A stretch of DNA of 64,000 nucleotides from SpSt-501 sp037481615 (GTDB lineage Bacteria > Desulfobacterota > Desulfobacteria > Desulfobacterales > SpSt-501): NCBI GenBank assembly GCA_037481615.1, contig JBBFLI010000019.1; one strand, given 5' to 3'. Shown here piece after piece: positions 7,883 to 16,343 of the stretch. The position numbers were made by a program, and so were the translations under genes. Below the pieces are notes generated by a model that made no database searches, was not told the DNA's origin, and saw only the letters and a program-made list of their open reading frames with translations. The stretch's first letter is position 1. Every line of letters begins with the position of its first letter.

Positions 7883-10165
7883 TTACTTCAGCTCGGCCAG
7901 GATCTTCTTGGCGCTGTCCGCGCCCGCGAACGAGCCGTCCAGGCCGAGCGCCCGCGTCAGCTCGGCCCTGGCCTTTTCGGTCTCGCCCTTTTTGAGGTAG
8001 GCCAACCCGAGGTGGTAGGCCACCGTGGGGTTGTCGGGCGCCTTCGCGAGGCTCGCCTGGAACTCGCCGACGGCCGAGTCGTAGAGCCCCTTCTTGTAGT
8101 AGACCCAGCCGAGGGTGTCCATGACGCTCGGATCCTCGGGCAGGAGGCGCCTGGCGTCCTGGGCGAGCTTCAGGGCCTCGTTCATGTCACGGTCGGCCTC
8201 GGCCAGAAGATAGGCCAGGTTGTTCGCCGCGGGTGCGAAGCCGGGGTCGATCTCCAGACAGGCACGGTAATGCTTCTCCGCGAGATCGACCTTTTTCTGG
8301 GAATCGTAAATCACCGCGAGCATCATGTGCGGCCCCGCCTGCCGGGGATCGACCGCCAGCAGCTTCTGGAACTGGGCGACGGCCTGGTCGGCCTTCCGAC
8401 CGCGCAGGTAAATGCCGGCCAGCGCGTAATAGGAGGAGAGCAGCCTCGGGTTCTTTTCGATCGCGGCCTGGAAGGCCGCCTCCGCGGCGGCGGTATCGTT
8501 GCGTGACAGGTGCAGCCCGCCGGCCAGTTGGTGAACCACTCCGGCCGCTTCCGGCTTTGCCTCCAGCTCCTTGAGCTTGCGCTCGCACAGCGCGAGGGCC
8601 TGGTCGAATTTCTTCTGCTCGGCGAGAACCTGGACGACGCCGCTGAAGGCATCGAGCAGGTTCGGGTTGATGGCGAGCGCCCGCTCGTAGCTCGCCAGGG
8701 CCGGCTCGTACTGCTTGCGGGCGAGGTGCAGGGCACCCAGCCGGAAATGACCGGCGGGGTTTTCGGGTTCGGCCTTGATCAGGGCCTCGAAGGCCGCCTG
8801 CGCCTCGGCGAATTTCTGCTGGCCGAGGTAGATGTTGCCGAGCATCATGCGCGCCGGGTAGCTGTGCGGGTCGATCGCAAGCGCCGCCTCGGCCGCCCGC
8901 CGGGCCCGCTCGGGGTCACGCTCCTGCAGATGGATCTCGGCGAGGATGAGGTGGGCGCGAAGGTTTCCGGGATCCAGCTCGAGGGCCTTGGCCAGCGCGG
9001 GCTGGGCCAGCCGGAGATCCCGCAACCCGAAGTGCGCCAGGCCTTTCAGGTAGTGTGCACGGGCCGACTTGGGCTCCTCCTGGATCAGCTGGCCCAGCAG
9101 CTCGACGGCCGGCTCGAACTGTCTCTTGGCGATCAGGATCTCGCTTGCCAGCATCCGCGCGGGGAAATACTTGGGCCGCTTCTTCAGAACGGCGGCGTTC
9201 TCCTGCTCCGCCGCGGCGATATCGCCCTGCGAGAGGTGGTGGCGCACGATGGACAGGGAAATGTCGAGGTTTTCAGGCTCGACTTCGCGGGCCTTCCGGT
9301 ACATTTCAAAGGCCTTGTCCTTTCGGCCGGTCGCCTCGTAGAAACCGGCCAGCACCAGGCAGGGTTTGGCGCTCCCGGGTTCCAGCGCGAGCGCTTTTTT
9401 GAACGCCGCCTCGGCCTCGTCGGGACGCTGGCGGCTCAGCAGGAAGTTGCCCAGCGTGATGAGCAGGTCCGCGTCGCCGGGGTGGTCGGCGACGGCCTGC
9501 CGGATCTGTTCCTCGGCCTTGTCCGGCCGGCGCTGGCTCAGGTAGAAGCCGAAAAGGGCCATGCGGTTCTTGGCCGACTTCGGGTCGATCGCGAGCGCCT
9601 GCAGCAGCGCCCGCTCGGCCTCGCTCACCTGCCCCTGCCGCGCCAGCACCCGCGCGAGCCCGATGTAGGCCCGCTCCTGGCGGTTGTCGATTTCGATCAC
9701 GCGGCGAAACACCTTGCCCGCCTCCGCGGGCTTCTGGTCCTGGTCGTGCAGAGAGGCCAGGAGCAGCAGGGCCTCGATGTGATCAGGCTCGCGGGCGAGA
9801 ATTCCTTCCACCCTCTTGCGTGCTTCCTCGAAATTCCGGCCCAGCACCAGGAACCCCGCCAGTTTGAGCTGGGCCTCCGTGTTGTCCGGATCCAGCTCCG
9901 TCACGGCGGAGTAAGCCCGAAAAGCCTCCTGGACATCGCCCAGCTTCAGGCTGGTTTCGGCCAGCAGAAGCTGGGCGGGCGCAAACCTCGGGTCGATCTG
10001 GAGAGCGTTTTTCAGCTCGATCCTTGCCGCCTTGAACTCGCCCCGCTCGAAGTACTGCCTGCCCTTGGCGAGGTGGGACTGCTTTTTCTCGTCCTTGGAG
10101 GCGCAGCCGCCGAACACCAGGGCCGCGGTCAACAGGATCACCGTCATTCGTGTGAAACGATCCAT
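7883..10165 (-). CDS. prsT: PEP-CTERM/exosortase-system TPR-repeat lipoprotein
   Basis: A 760-residue exported protein built almost entirely of tetratricopeptide repeats (about 20, from residue 35 to the end). The N-terminus MDRFTRMTVILLTAALVFGGCAS is a lipoprotein signal with the acceptor Cys near residue 21. The architecture and context match the PrsT family (TIGR02917) of exosortase loci, which is thought to scaffold the EPS export machinery in the periplasm. First gene of the minus-strand operon; a sigma-54-type promoter lies about 190 bp upstream at 10353-10369. The gap to the next gene is 158 bp. Confidence 0.92.
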   Translation of the reverse strand: MDRFTRMTVILLTAALVFGGCASKDEKKQSHLAKGRQYFERGEFKAARIELKNALQIDPRFAPAQLLLAETSLKLGDVQEAFRAYSAVTELDPDNTEAQLKLAGFLVLGRNFEEARKRVEGILAREPDHIEALLLLASLHDQDQKPAEAGKVFRRVIEIDNRQERAYIGLARVLARQGQVSEAERALLQALAIDPKSAKNRMALFGFYLSQRRPDKAEEQIRQAVADHPGDADLLITLGNFLLSRQRPDEAEAAFKKALALEPGSAKPCLVLAGFYEATGRKDKAFEMYRKAREVEPENLDISLSIVRHHLSQGDIAAAEQENAAVLKKRPKYFPARMLASEILIAKRQFEPAVELLGQLIQEEPKSARAHYLKGLAHFGLRDLRLAQPALAKALELDPGNLRAHLILAEIHLQERDPERARRAAEAALAIDPHSYPARMMLGNIYLGQQKFAEAQAAFEALIKAEPENPAGHFRLGALHLARKQYEPALASYERALAINPNLLDAFSGVVQVLAEQKKFDQALALCERKLKELEAKPEAAGVVHQLAGGLHLSRNDTAAAEAAFQAAIEKNPRLLSSYYALAGIYLRGRKADQAVAQFQKLLAVDPRQAGPHMMLAVIYDSQKKVDLAEKHYRACLEIDPGFAPAANNLAYLLAEADRDMNEALKLAQDARRLLPEDPSVMDTLGWVYYKKGLYDSAVGEFQASLAKAPDNPTVAYHLGLAYLKKGETEKARAELTRALGLDGSFAGADSAKKILAELK

Positions 10166-10689
10166 TCTCTCGCCTCCTGAAGGGGACTGGGATCTCGTCG
10201 GCCCGCCGCCTCACTCAACCGGCCGAAATTCCGCAGCCGCTGAAGCCCCGCGGCGAAGAGCCTCGCTGCGTCTTCCCATCCGGCGCGTTCTCCACCGCGG
10301 GAAAAACGACGAACGCCGCCACGAGGGGCCTCCGGCGGCCGGGCAGTTATATATGCATTGTGCGTGCCAGTGTTTTCTGCGGAGGTGTTTTTTATCGAAT
10401 CTGACCCCAAATTCCGCCGGATTCGTTCAGGCGGCCGGTGGGATGCCCATTCACGGGGGTAAAGACCAGGCATAAAATTATCCAGGATTGGCGACTTTTT
10501 TTCATACACATATCTCTTTATGTTCTCAGGCGGGCGATCCCGGGTTCATCCCCGTGACCAACCCGGCGGCGAGCGCAGGGCGACGACGATTGCCTTTTCT
10601 GCGTATTGCGATTATGCTTCAAATACATCTCAAGTCTTCTCCGACCTGCCGTTACCGAGAACGAACTCCGCCCCCGAGGCGTACTCGTC
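10166..10689. other. Divergent intergenic region of the EPS operon (524 bp)
   Basis: Separates the minus-strand operon from the plus-strand ATPase gene. It contains the sigma-54 promoter at 10353-10369 and, nearer the ATPase, an AT-richer stretch (10470-10525) with TTGGCGACTTTTTTT at 10488-10502. That stretch could be a weak promoter for the ATPase or an upstream activator element. No open frame here has protein-like features. Confidence 0.6.
10353..10369 (-). promoter_or_regulatory. Sigma-54 (RpoN) promoter of the exosortase/EPS operon
   Basis: On the minus strand the site reads TGGCACGCACAATGCAT. It matches the RpoN consensus TGGCACG-N4-TTGCW at all but one position and has the required 10 bp between the -24 GG and the -12 GC. 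It points at the TPR lipoprotein gene with a leader of roughly 190 bases. Sigma-54 control of EPS/PEP-CTERM genes is known in other bacteria. The activator is not certain; the sigma-54 activator at 48726 is a candidate. Confidence 0.75.
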
Positions 10690-11805
10690 ATGTACAACGA
10701 ATTTTATGGTTTTTCGCGGGATCCTTTTGTGATCGTCCCGGACCCGAATTATCTCTACATGAGCCCCAAGCACGAAGAGGCCCTGGCCCGACTCGTGCTC
10801 GGCATCAAAGAGCGGCGCGCCGTCATCTTGCTCACCGGCGAGGTGGGAGTCGGAAAAACGACGCTGATCCGCTTCCTCACCTCGCGCCTGCCGGCGCAGA
10901 TCCGGCCTGCCACCATCTCCAACTCGAACCTCGACGCCGAGGCGCTGCTGCGGATGATCCTGGCCGAGTTCGGCCTGCCGGCCCCCGCCGAGGCCGACAA
11001 GTCGGCCCTCATCAAGGGACTTCAAAACCACCTTGAGAGCCTGGCCGCCCAAAGGCACCGCGGGCTCCTGATCATCGACGAGGCCCAGAACCTGCCTCTG
11101 GACGCACTCGAGGAAGTCCGCATGCTGGGCAACCTGCAACACGGCAATTACAGCCTGTTGCAGATTCTTTTGGTGGGCCAGCCCGAGTTGCGCGCCCGAA
11201 TGCGGGACCCGCGCTACACCCAGATCGCGCAGCGGATCGCCCTCAGCTACCATATCGACGCCTTGAACCTGGAGGAGACCCGGGCCTACATCGTTTACCG
11301 GCTGAAGCGCAGCGGCGGCAGCCCCGAAATCTTTACCGGCGATGCGGTGGAAAAGGTCTACCAGTTGTCCCGGGGGATCCCCCGTTTGATCAACCTGGTC
11401 TGCGACAGCGCCCTGATCTACGGGTTCAGCGAGGAACAGCGCCTGATCCACGAAGCCGTGGTGGTCAAAGCGGCCCGGCAGCTGGACCTGATGGGCCTGT
11501 TGAGTGCGAAGGACGGCGCCGGCCCCGAGGCGGAGCGGCCGCTTGCGCCTCAGCGGGGAGACGGCGGCTCCGCCGCCCAGGCGGACGGCCTTGAGAAAAC
11601 CCTCGCCCGGTTCCTGGACGAGTTCAGGGAGGAGGTACGAAAAATCGCGGAACAGGTCGGCAAAGCGAACAGCGCCGCGCTGAACCTCACGCTCGCGATG
11701 GAGAAACTCTTGGAGCAGGAGCGCACCCGCTGCATCAAACTCCCCCCCGACCGGGCTACGCTGGATTTCCTGCGAAGAATCCTCACCGGGGAGATGAAAC
11801 AATGA
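10690..11805 (+). CDS. XrtA-associated AAA ATPase (ExeA-like, TIGR03015 type)
   Basis: A 371-residue cytoplasmic ATPase accompanying exosortase/EPS loci. The start is the ATG at 10690 (MYNEFYGFSRDPF), the standard beginning of the ExeA-like family; the open frame extends upstream without homology. Walker A is TGEVGVGKTTL (about residues 44-54) and Walker B LLIIDEAQNL (about 130-139), with a sensor-type GQPELRARM further on. Residues about 268-371 form a charged helical tail that may oligomerise or bind a partner. It is divergent from the EPS operon and convergent with the HD-GYP gene, with 166 bp between the stops. Confidence 0.93.
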   Translation: MYNEFYGFSRDPFVIVPDPNYLYMSPKHEEALARLVLGIKERRAVILLTGEVGVGKTTLIRFLTSRLPAQIRPATISNSNLDAEALLRMILAEFGLPAPAEADKSALIKGLQNHLESLAAQRHRGLLIIDEAQNLPLDALEEVRMLGNLQHGNYSLLQILLVGQPELRARMRDPRYTQIAQRIALSYHIDALNLEETRAYIVYRLKRSGGSPEIFTGDAVEKVYQLSRGIPRLINLVCDSALIYGFSEEQRLIHEAVVVKAARQLDLMGLLSAKDGAGPEAERPLAPQRGDGGSAAQADGLEKTLARFLDEFREEVRKIAEQVGKANSAALNLTLAMEKLLEQERTRCIKLPPDRATLDFLRRILTGEMKQ

Positions 11806-11971
11806 CCTCGGCGGCCGCCCGCGGCGCAGCGGTTGAAGCCGCGGGAAGCCGCTTCATCGGCCCCGCCGGCCCGGCCCGGCGTGCAGGCTCGCCGGCGGGC
11901 GCCTTCGCGGGGCATCGCGCGACGAAGAGGCGAACCAAAGGCAACCTCCGGGGGGGGGTCCTACCGCAGGA

Positions 11972-13546
11972 TCACGGGGCCGGGCAAGCCGCGGAAGCGG
12001 TCAACGGGGTGAGCCTTCCCGCGCGCCAGGCGGCCTCGAAGGCGGCGACGACCGCCGGGTCGAACTGGCCGCCCGCCTCCCCGTGGATGATTTCGAGGAT
12101 CGTCCCCTCCTCCATCCTCCGCCGGTAGGCCCGGTCCGAGGCCATGGCGTCGTAGGCGTCGGCGATGGCGAGCAGGCGCGCGAGAAGGGGGATCTCCTCC
12201 CCGCGCAGGCCCGCGGGGTAGCCGCGGCCGTCGAAGCGCTCGTGGTGGCAGCGGATGATGCGGCGCTCCTCCTCCCAGAGCCCGAGCTGGCTCAGCATGT
12301 TCGCGCCGAGCACGGGGTGCTCCTTGATCTTCTCGAATTCCTCGCTCGTCAGCCGGCCCGGCTTGAGGAGGATTTCGTCGCGGATGCCGATCTTGCCGAT
12401 GTCGTGGAGCGGTCCGGCGAACTGGAGCACGTTCAGCTCGTCGCGGCTTAAGCCCATCGCCTCGCCCACGACCATGGCGATGCGCGTGACCCGGCTCGAG
12501 TGCTGCCGCGTGTAGAGATCGCGCGCTTCGAGCGCATGGACGAAGCCGTAGAGGGTCGCAAAGAGGTTTTCCTGCAGGTTCTCGTAGAGGGCGAGGTTTT
12601 CGATCGCCCCGGCCGCGGTGCGCGCGGTGAAGCCCAGGTACTCGAGATCCTTTCGGCCGAAGGGCCGCCCCCCCGGCCGGACCCCCGCCGCAAGGGCCCC
12701 GAAGAGGGTGCCGCGGATGAAGACCGGGGTCGCCGCGCGGCAGGAAAAAGGTTGCGGGGGGTCGCCGCCGCCTTCCGCGGCCGCGTGCAGCACCGCCCGG
12801 CCTCCCCCGACCGCCTCGCCGGCCGCCTGGCAAAGCCCGGCGGGGATCGCCTCCTCGCACCCCTCGAGCGGCGGCGAGGCGGCGAGCGCGACCGGCTCCT
12901 CGCCACCCCCCGGGAGCACGTAAAAGACCGCCTGGTCGGCCCCGACCGCCTCGCGGGCGATCTCCGCCGTGCGCTGGAAGACCCCGCCCGGCGAGACCTC
13001 GGCCGTGAGCCCGGTCAGGATGCGGTTCAGCGTGTTCAGCTCCTCGACCTTGGAGAGCAGCTCGCGGTTCACGGCCTCGAGGCGCTCCTTGGCGCGCACC
13101 TCCTCCTGGAGCAGGAGGTTTTCCGTGTAGAGCGCGCGCTCGCGCAGCACCCGCCGCAGGCTGAGCTCCATCTGTTTCAGGTCGAAGGGCTTGACGAGAA
13201 AATCGAGGACCCCGCTGCGGACGGTGCGGATCGAGGCCTCGAGCGACGGGTAGGCGGTCATGACGATCACGGGGAGGGTGTTGTCGCGCGCGTGGATGCG
13301 CTCGGCGAGCTCGAGGCCGCTCATTTCCGGCATGTGGATGTCGGTCAGGCAGCAGTCGACCGGCTCCCGCTCGAGGAGCGACAGCGCCTCCCGCCCGCCC
13401 GCCGCGGTGCGCACGGAATAGCCGCGGCGGCGCAAGTACTCGCCCACGGCGTCAAGGATGCTCTCCTCGTCGTCGACGATCAGGATGCGCTCGCCGGCTG
13501 CGGGCGAAGCGGGCTCGGGTGCGGAAACGTCCCGGTCGAACGGCAT
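11972..13546 (-). CDS. Response regulator with receiver, GAF-like and HD-GYP domains
   Basis: A 524-residue predicted cyclic-di-GMP phosphodiesterase under two-component control. The receiver spans about 20-135 (ILIVDDEES, phospho-acceptor Asp in CCLTDIHMPEMSG, VKPFD). A coiled linker, a divergent GAF-like region (about 190-330) and a C-terminal HD-GYP domain follow (about 335-505). The HD-GYP domain keeps HDIGKIGIRD, KEHP, HHERFDGRGYPAGL and ADAYDAM, so it should be catalytic. Start chosen at the ATG at 13546 (MPFDRDVS), just before the receiver; an upstream in-frame start exists but adds Pro/Gly-rich sequence. Cyclic-di-GMP turnover is a plausible signal for the adjacent EPS operon. Confidence 0.9.
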   Translation of the reverse strand: MPFDRDVSAPEPASPAAGERILIVDDEESILDAVGEYLRRRGYSVRTAAGGREALSLLEREPVDCCLTDIHMPEMSGLELAERIHARDNTLPVIVMTAYPSLEASIRTVRSGVLDFLVKPFDLKQMELSLRRVLRERALYTENLLLQEEVRAKERLEAVNRELLSKVEELNTLNRILTGLTAEVSPGGVFQRTAEIAREAVGADQAVFYVLPGGGEEPVALAASPPLEGCEEAIPAGLCQAAGEAVGGGRAVLHAAAEGGGDPPQPFSCRAATPVFIRGTLFGALAAGVRPGGRPFGRKDLEYLGFTARTAAGAIENLALYENLQENLFATLYGFVHALEARDLYTRQHSSRVTRIAMVVGEAMGLSRDELNVLQFAGPLHDIGKIGIRDEILLKPGRLTSEEFEKIKEHPVLGANMLSQLGLWEEERRIIRCHHERFDGRGYPAGLRGEEIPLLARLLAIADAYDAMASDRAYRRRMEEGTILEIIHGEAGGQFDPAVVAAFEAAWRAGRLTPLTASAACPAP

Positions 13547-13727
13547 GGCGTCGGCGTGACCCCCCCGCGGGGCGTCGCCCCGGGCGACCCCCGCCACATC
13601 GAGGCTATCGGCACATGCGCCGGAAATCTTTACCCCCCCCCCGCCCCGCTTGCAGAAAGGGCGGAACTCGGGCAAGAGAGGCGCACGCGCAAATCTCCCC
13701 CGGAGAGCCGCGAAAGCCAAAAACCCC

Positions 13728-14990
13728 ATGACCCCCGGAGACCCGGAGCGCGCCCTCCACATCGGGCTCTTGAGCTACCGCACCAACCCTTACAGCGGCG
13801 GCCAGGGGGTCTACGTCCGCCACCTCGCCTCCCACCTGCGGGATCTCGGCCACCGCGTGACGGTGATCTCGGGTCCGCCGCGGCCCGAGCTCCCCGCGGG
13901 GGTGGGCCTCGTTTACCTGCCGGGGCTCGATCTCTACAACCCGGCGAACCCCTTCCGCCTGCCGCGGCCCGCGGAGCTCGCCGACCCGGTCAACCTCCTC
14001 GAGTGGCTCGGGGTCGCCACCGGGGGCTTCCCCGAGCCCCTCACCTTCGGGCTGCGCGTCCTGAGACACCTGAACGGCGGAGCCGGCGGCGGCTTCGACG
14101 TTTTCCACGACAACCAGAGCCTCTCCTACGGGCTGCTCCGGCTTTCCCGGAGGGTCCCGCTCGTGGCGACCATCCATCACCCGCTCACGCTCGACCGGCG
14201 CTGGGCGGTGCGCGCCGCAAGGGGCCCGTTCCAAAAGCTGCAGCGCTAGCGCTGGTACTCCCCGATCGGGATGCAGAAGCGCGTCGCCCGCCGCCTGCCG
14301 CACCTCATCACCGTCTCGGAGGCCGCGCGGCGCGACTTCGCGCGCGACTACCGCATCCCCGCGGCGCGGATGCGCGTGATCGCAAACGGGATCGACACGC
14401 AGGCCTTCCGGCCGCTTGCGGGCGTCCCCCGCGAGCCGGGCCGCATCCTCGTCACCCACAGCGCGGACGTGCCCCTCAAAGGCCTTGCCGTGCTGCTTGA
14501 GGCGCTCGCCGGGATCGACCGCCCCTTGCGGCTGGTCGTGGTGGGGGAACTCAAGCGCGACGGCGAGACCGCGCGCACGGCCGCCGCCCTCGGCCTGAAC
14601 GGCCGGATCGAGGTCACGGGCCGCATCCCGGAAGGGGAACTCGTCCGCCAGTACGCGCGCGCCTGGGCGGCGGTCGTCCCCTCGCTCTACGAGGGCTTCG
14701 GCTTCCCGGCCGGGGAGGCCATGGCCTGCGGGGTCCCGGTCGTCGCCACCACGGCGGGGGCGCTGCCCGAGGTCGTGGGCGAAGCGGGGCTTCTCGTCCC
14801 GCCCGGCGACGCGGCGGCCCTGCGGGGGGCGCTCGCGCGCCTGATCGATGAGCCCGCGACCGCGCGCCGGCTGGGGGCGGCGGGGCGCGAGCGGGTGCTC
14901 CGGCTCTTCTCCTGGCGGCGCGCGGCCCGGGAAACGGTTTCCGTCTACCGCGAGGCGATCCGTGATCACCGTCGATTTCGCGCGCCTTGA
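13728..14990 (+). pseudogene. Glycosyltransferase family 4 gene interrupted by one in-frame TAG
   Basis: One continuous 421-codon frame with a single TAG at 14247-14249 (codon 174). The upstream part (MTPGDPERALHIGLLSYRT) carries the GT-B N-terminal domain with YSGGQGVYVRHL and the motif FHDNQSL. The part after the stop resumes without a shift with RWYSPIGMQKRVARRLPHLITVSE and the GT4 C-terminal domain, including SLYEGFGFPAGEAMACGVP (the EX7E donor site). Both halves look well conserved apart from the stop. It could be a recent nonsense mutation, a sequence error or readthrough; without readthrough the product would lack its catalytic half. The GTG of the next gene overlaps its 3' end by 29 bp. 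Confidence 0.85.
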
Positions 14991-15777
14991 GCCCGCGCCG
15001 GGCTGGCGCGTCCTCGACGTCGGCTGCGGGAGCGGGCGGCACACGGCGGCGGCAAAACGCCTTCCCGCGGCCCGCGTCGTGGGGGTGGACCGCGCGGCGG
15101 CCGAGCTCTCCGCGGCGCGCGAGCGGCTTTCCCTGCACGAAAAGCTCGAGGGGCCGGGCGAGGGGCGGGCCTTTCTCCTCGCGGGCGACGTCCTCGATCT
15201 GCCCTTCGCCGCGGCGAGCTTCGATCTCGTGCTCTGCTGCGAGGTCCTCGAGCACGTGCCCGACGACCGCCGCGCGGCCGCGGAGCTCGCCCGGGTGCTC
15301 CGGCCCGGGGGCACGCTCGTCGTGAGCGTGCCGCGCTTCTTCCCGGAGCGCCTCTGCTGGGCGCTCTCGCGCGCCTATGCGCGCGAGCCCGGCGGCCATG
15401 TGCGCATCTACCGCAAAGCCGGCCTGCTTGCCTTGCTGCGCGGGGCGGGCCTCGAAGCCTTTTCGGCGCATCACGCCCACGGTTTCCACAGCCCCTACTG
15501 GTGGCTCCGATGCCTCTGCGGTCTCGACCGCCCGGAGGCCCCTCCCGTGCGGCTCTACCGGCGCTTTCTCCATCGCCGGCTCTTCTCGCGGCACCGCGGG
15601 GTCGACCGCCTCGAGCGCCTGCTCGACCCCTTGCTCGGCAAGAGCTTGGTCGTCTATTTCCGGAAAACGGCGGGGTCGGCGGGGGGGGGGCCGCAACGCC
15701 GCAGGACGGCGAGGCTCTCGACACGGGAGTGGGGCTCGAAGAGCCCCGAGGCGAGCGCGAGCTTCAGGACCTCGTAA
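14962..15777 (+). CDS. Class I SAM-dependent methyltransferase (Methyltransf_11 type)
   Basis: A 271-residue cytosolic methyltransferase. The start is a GTG at 14962 inside the end of the glycosyltransferase gene. Motif I is VLDVGCGSGRHT (about 20-31), motif II VVGVDRA, a post-motif ends in LPFAAASFDLVLCCEVLEHV, and motif III-like LRPGGTLVVSVP follows. The substrate is unknown. Coupling to the glycosyltransferase suggests a glycan or lipid modification, but that is inference. The last about 40 residues overlap the convergent methyltransferase gene and contain a G10 homopolymer (15681-15690), so the C-terminal tail may be unreliable. Confidence 0.88.
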   Translation: MITVDFARLEPAPGWRVLDVGCGSGRHTAAAKRLPAARVVGVDRAAAELSAARERLSLHEKLEGPGEGRAFLLAGDVLDLPFAAASFDLVLCCEVLEHVPDDRRAAAELARVLRPGGTLVVSVPRFFPERLCWALSRAYAREPGGHVRIYRKAGLLALLRGAGLEAFSAHHAHGFHSPYWWLRCLCGLDRPEAPPVRLYRRFLHRRLFSRHRGVDRLERLLDPLLGKSLVVYFRKTAGSAGGGPQRRRTARLSTREWGSKSPEASASFRTS

Positions 15778-16343
15778 GGGGCCCGGCCGCCTTGCGCGGG
15801 GTCCTCGAAGACGTCGTGGAAGAGGAGAAAGCCGCCCGGAACGAGGTGCGGGGACCAGCCCGCGTAGTCGGCGAGCACGGTCTCCAGGGCGTGCCCGCCG
15901 TCGATGAAGACGAGCGCAAGCGGCGTCCGCCAGGCGCGCGCGGCAAGCGCCGAGGCGCAGACGATCGGCACCACCGTCTCCTCGAGGCGGGCGCGGCGGA
16001 GCGTCTCGCGGAACCCCGGCAGGGTGTCGACCCCGCCGCGGCGCGGGTCGAAGAGGGCGGGGTCGAAATAGGCCTCGCCCGGCTGCTGTTCCTCGGAGCC
16101 GCGGTGGTGGTCGACCGAGAAGAGCACCTGGCCGCGCTCGGCGCAGGCCGTCCCCAGGCAGACCGCCGACCTGCCGCAGTAGCTGCCGATCTCGAGGCAG
16201 GGCCCGAGCGGGGCGGCCTCCCGGCCGACCCGGTAGAGGTGCTCCGCCTCGGCCGCGGCGAGAAAGCCCTTGACCGAGAGGACGAGCGCGAGATCGAGGC
16301 CGCCTGCCCGCCCGGCGGGTGCCGACACCCCCCGCTCGCTCAC
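15654..16343 (-). CDS. Class I SAM-dependent methyltransferase (Methyltransf_24 type)
   Basis: A 229-residue protein with CLEIGSYCGRSAVCLG as the SAM-binding loop (about 47-62), FSVDHHRGSEEQQPGE, ALVFIDGGHALETVLADYAGW (sequence continues as a typical Methyltransf_24 acidic loop) and a C-terminal LVPGGFLLFHD strand. The GTG start at 16343 overlaps the ftsK stop as GTGA, so it is translationally coupled to ftsK. The substrate is unknown. The 3' end overlaps the convergent methyltransferase gene by 124 bp and contains the C10 complement of a G10 run. Confidence 0.85.
   Translation of the reverse strand: MSERGVSAPAGRAGGLDLALVLSVKGFLAAAEAEHLYRVGREAAPLGPCLEIGSYCGRSAVCLGTACAERGQVLFSVDHHRGSEEQQPGEAYFDPALFDPRRGGVDTLPGFRETLRRARLEETVVPIVCASALAARAWRTPLALVFIDGGHALETVLADYAGWSPHLVPGGFLLFHDVFEDPAQGGRAPYEVLKLALASGLFEPHSRVESLAVLRRCGPPPADPAVFRK

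Noticed and set aside
14247..14249. Selenocysteine at the interruption of the GT4 gene
   Set aside because: The codon is TAG, not TGA; selenocysteine is excluded. Pyrrolysine is left open only as an alternative.
13605..15314. A 569-codon minus-strand frame across the glycosyltransferase and methyltransferase
   Set aside because: Shadow. It stays open where the plus frame has the TAG, but lacks any motif, while both plus-strand pieces show GT4 and SAM motifs.
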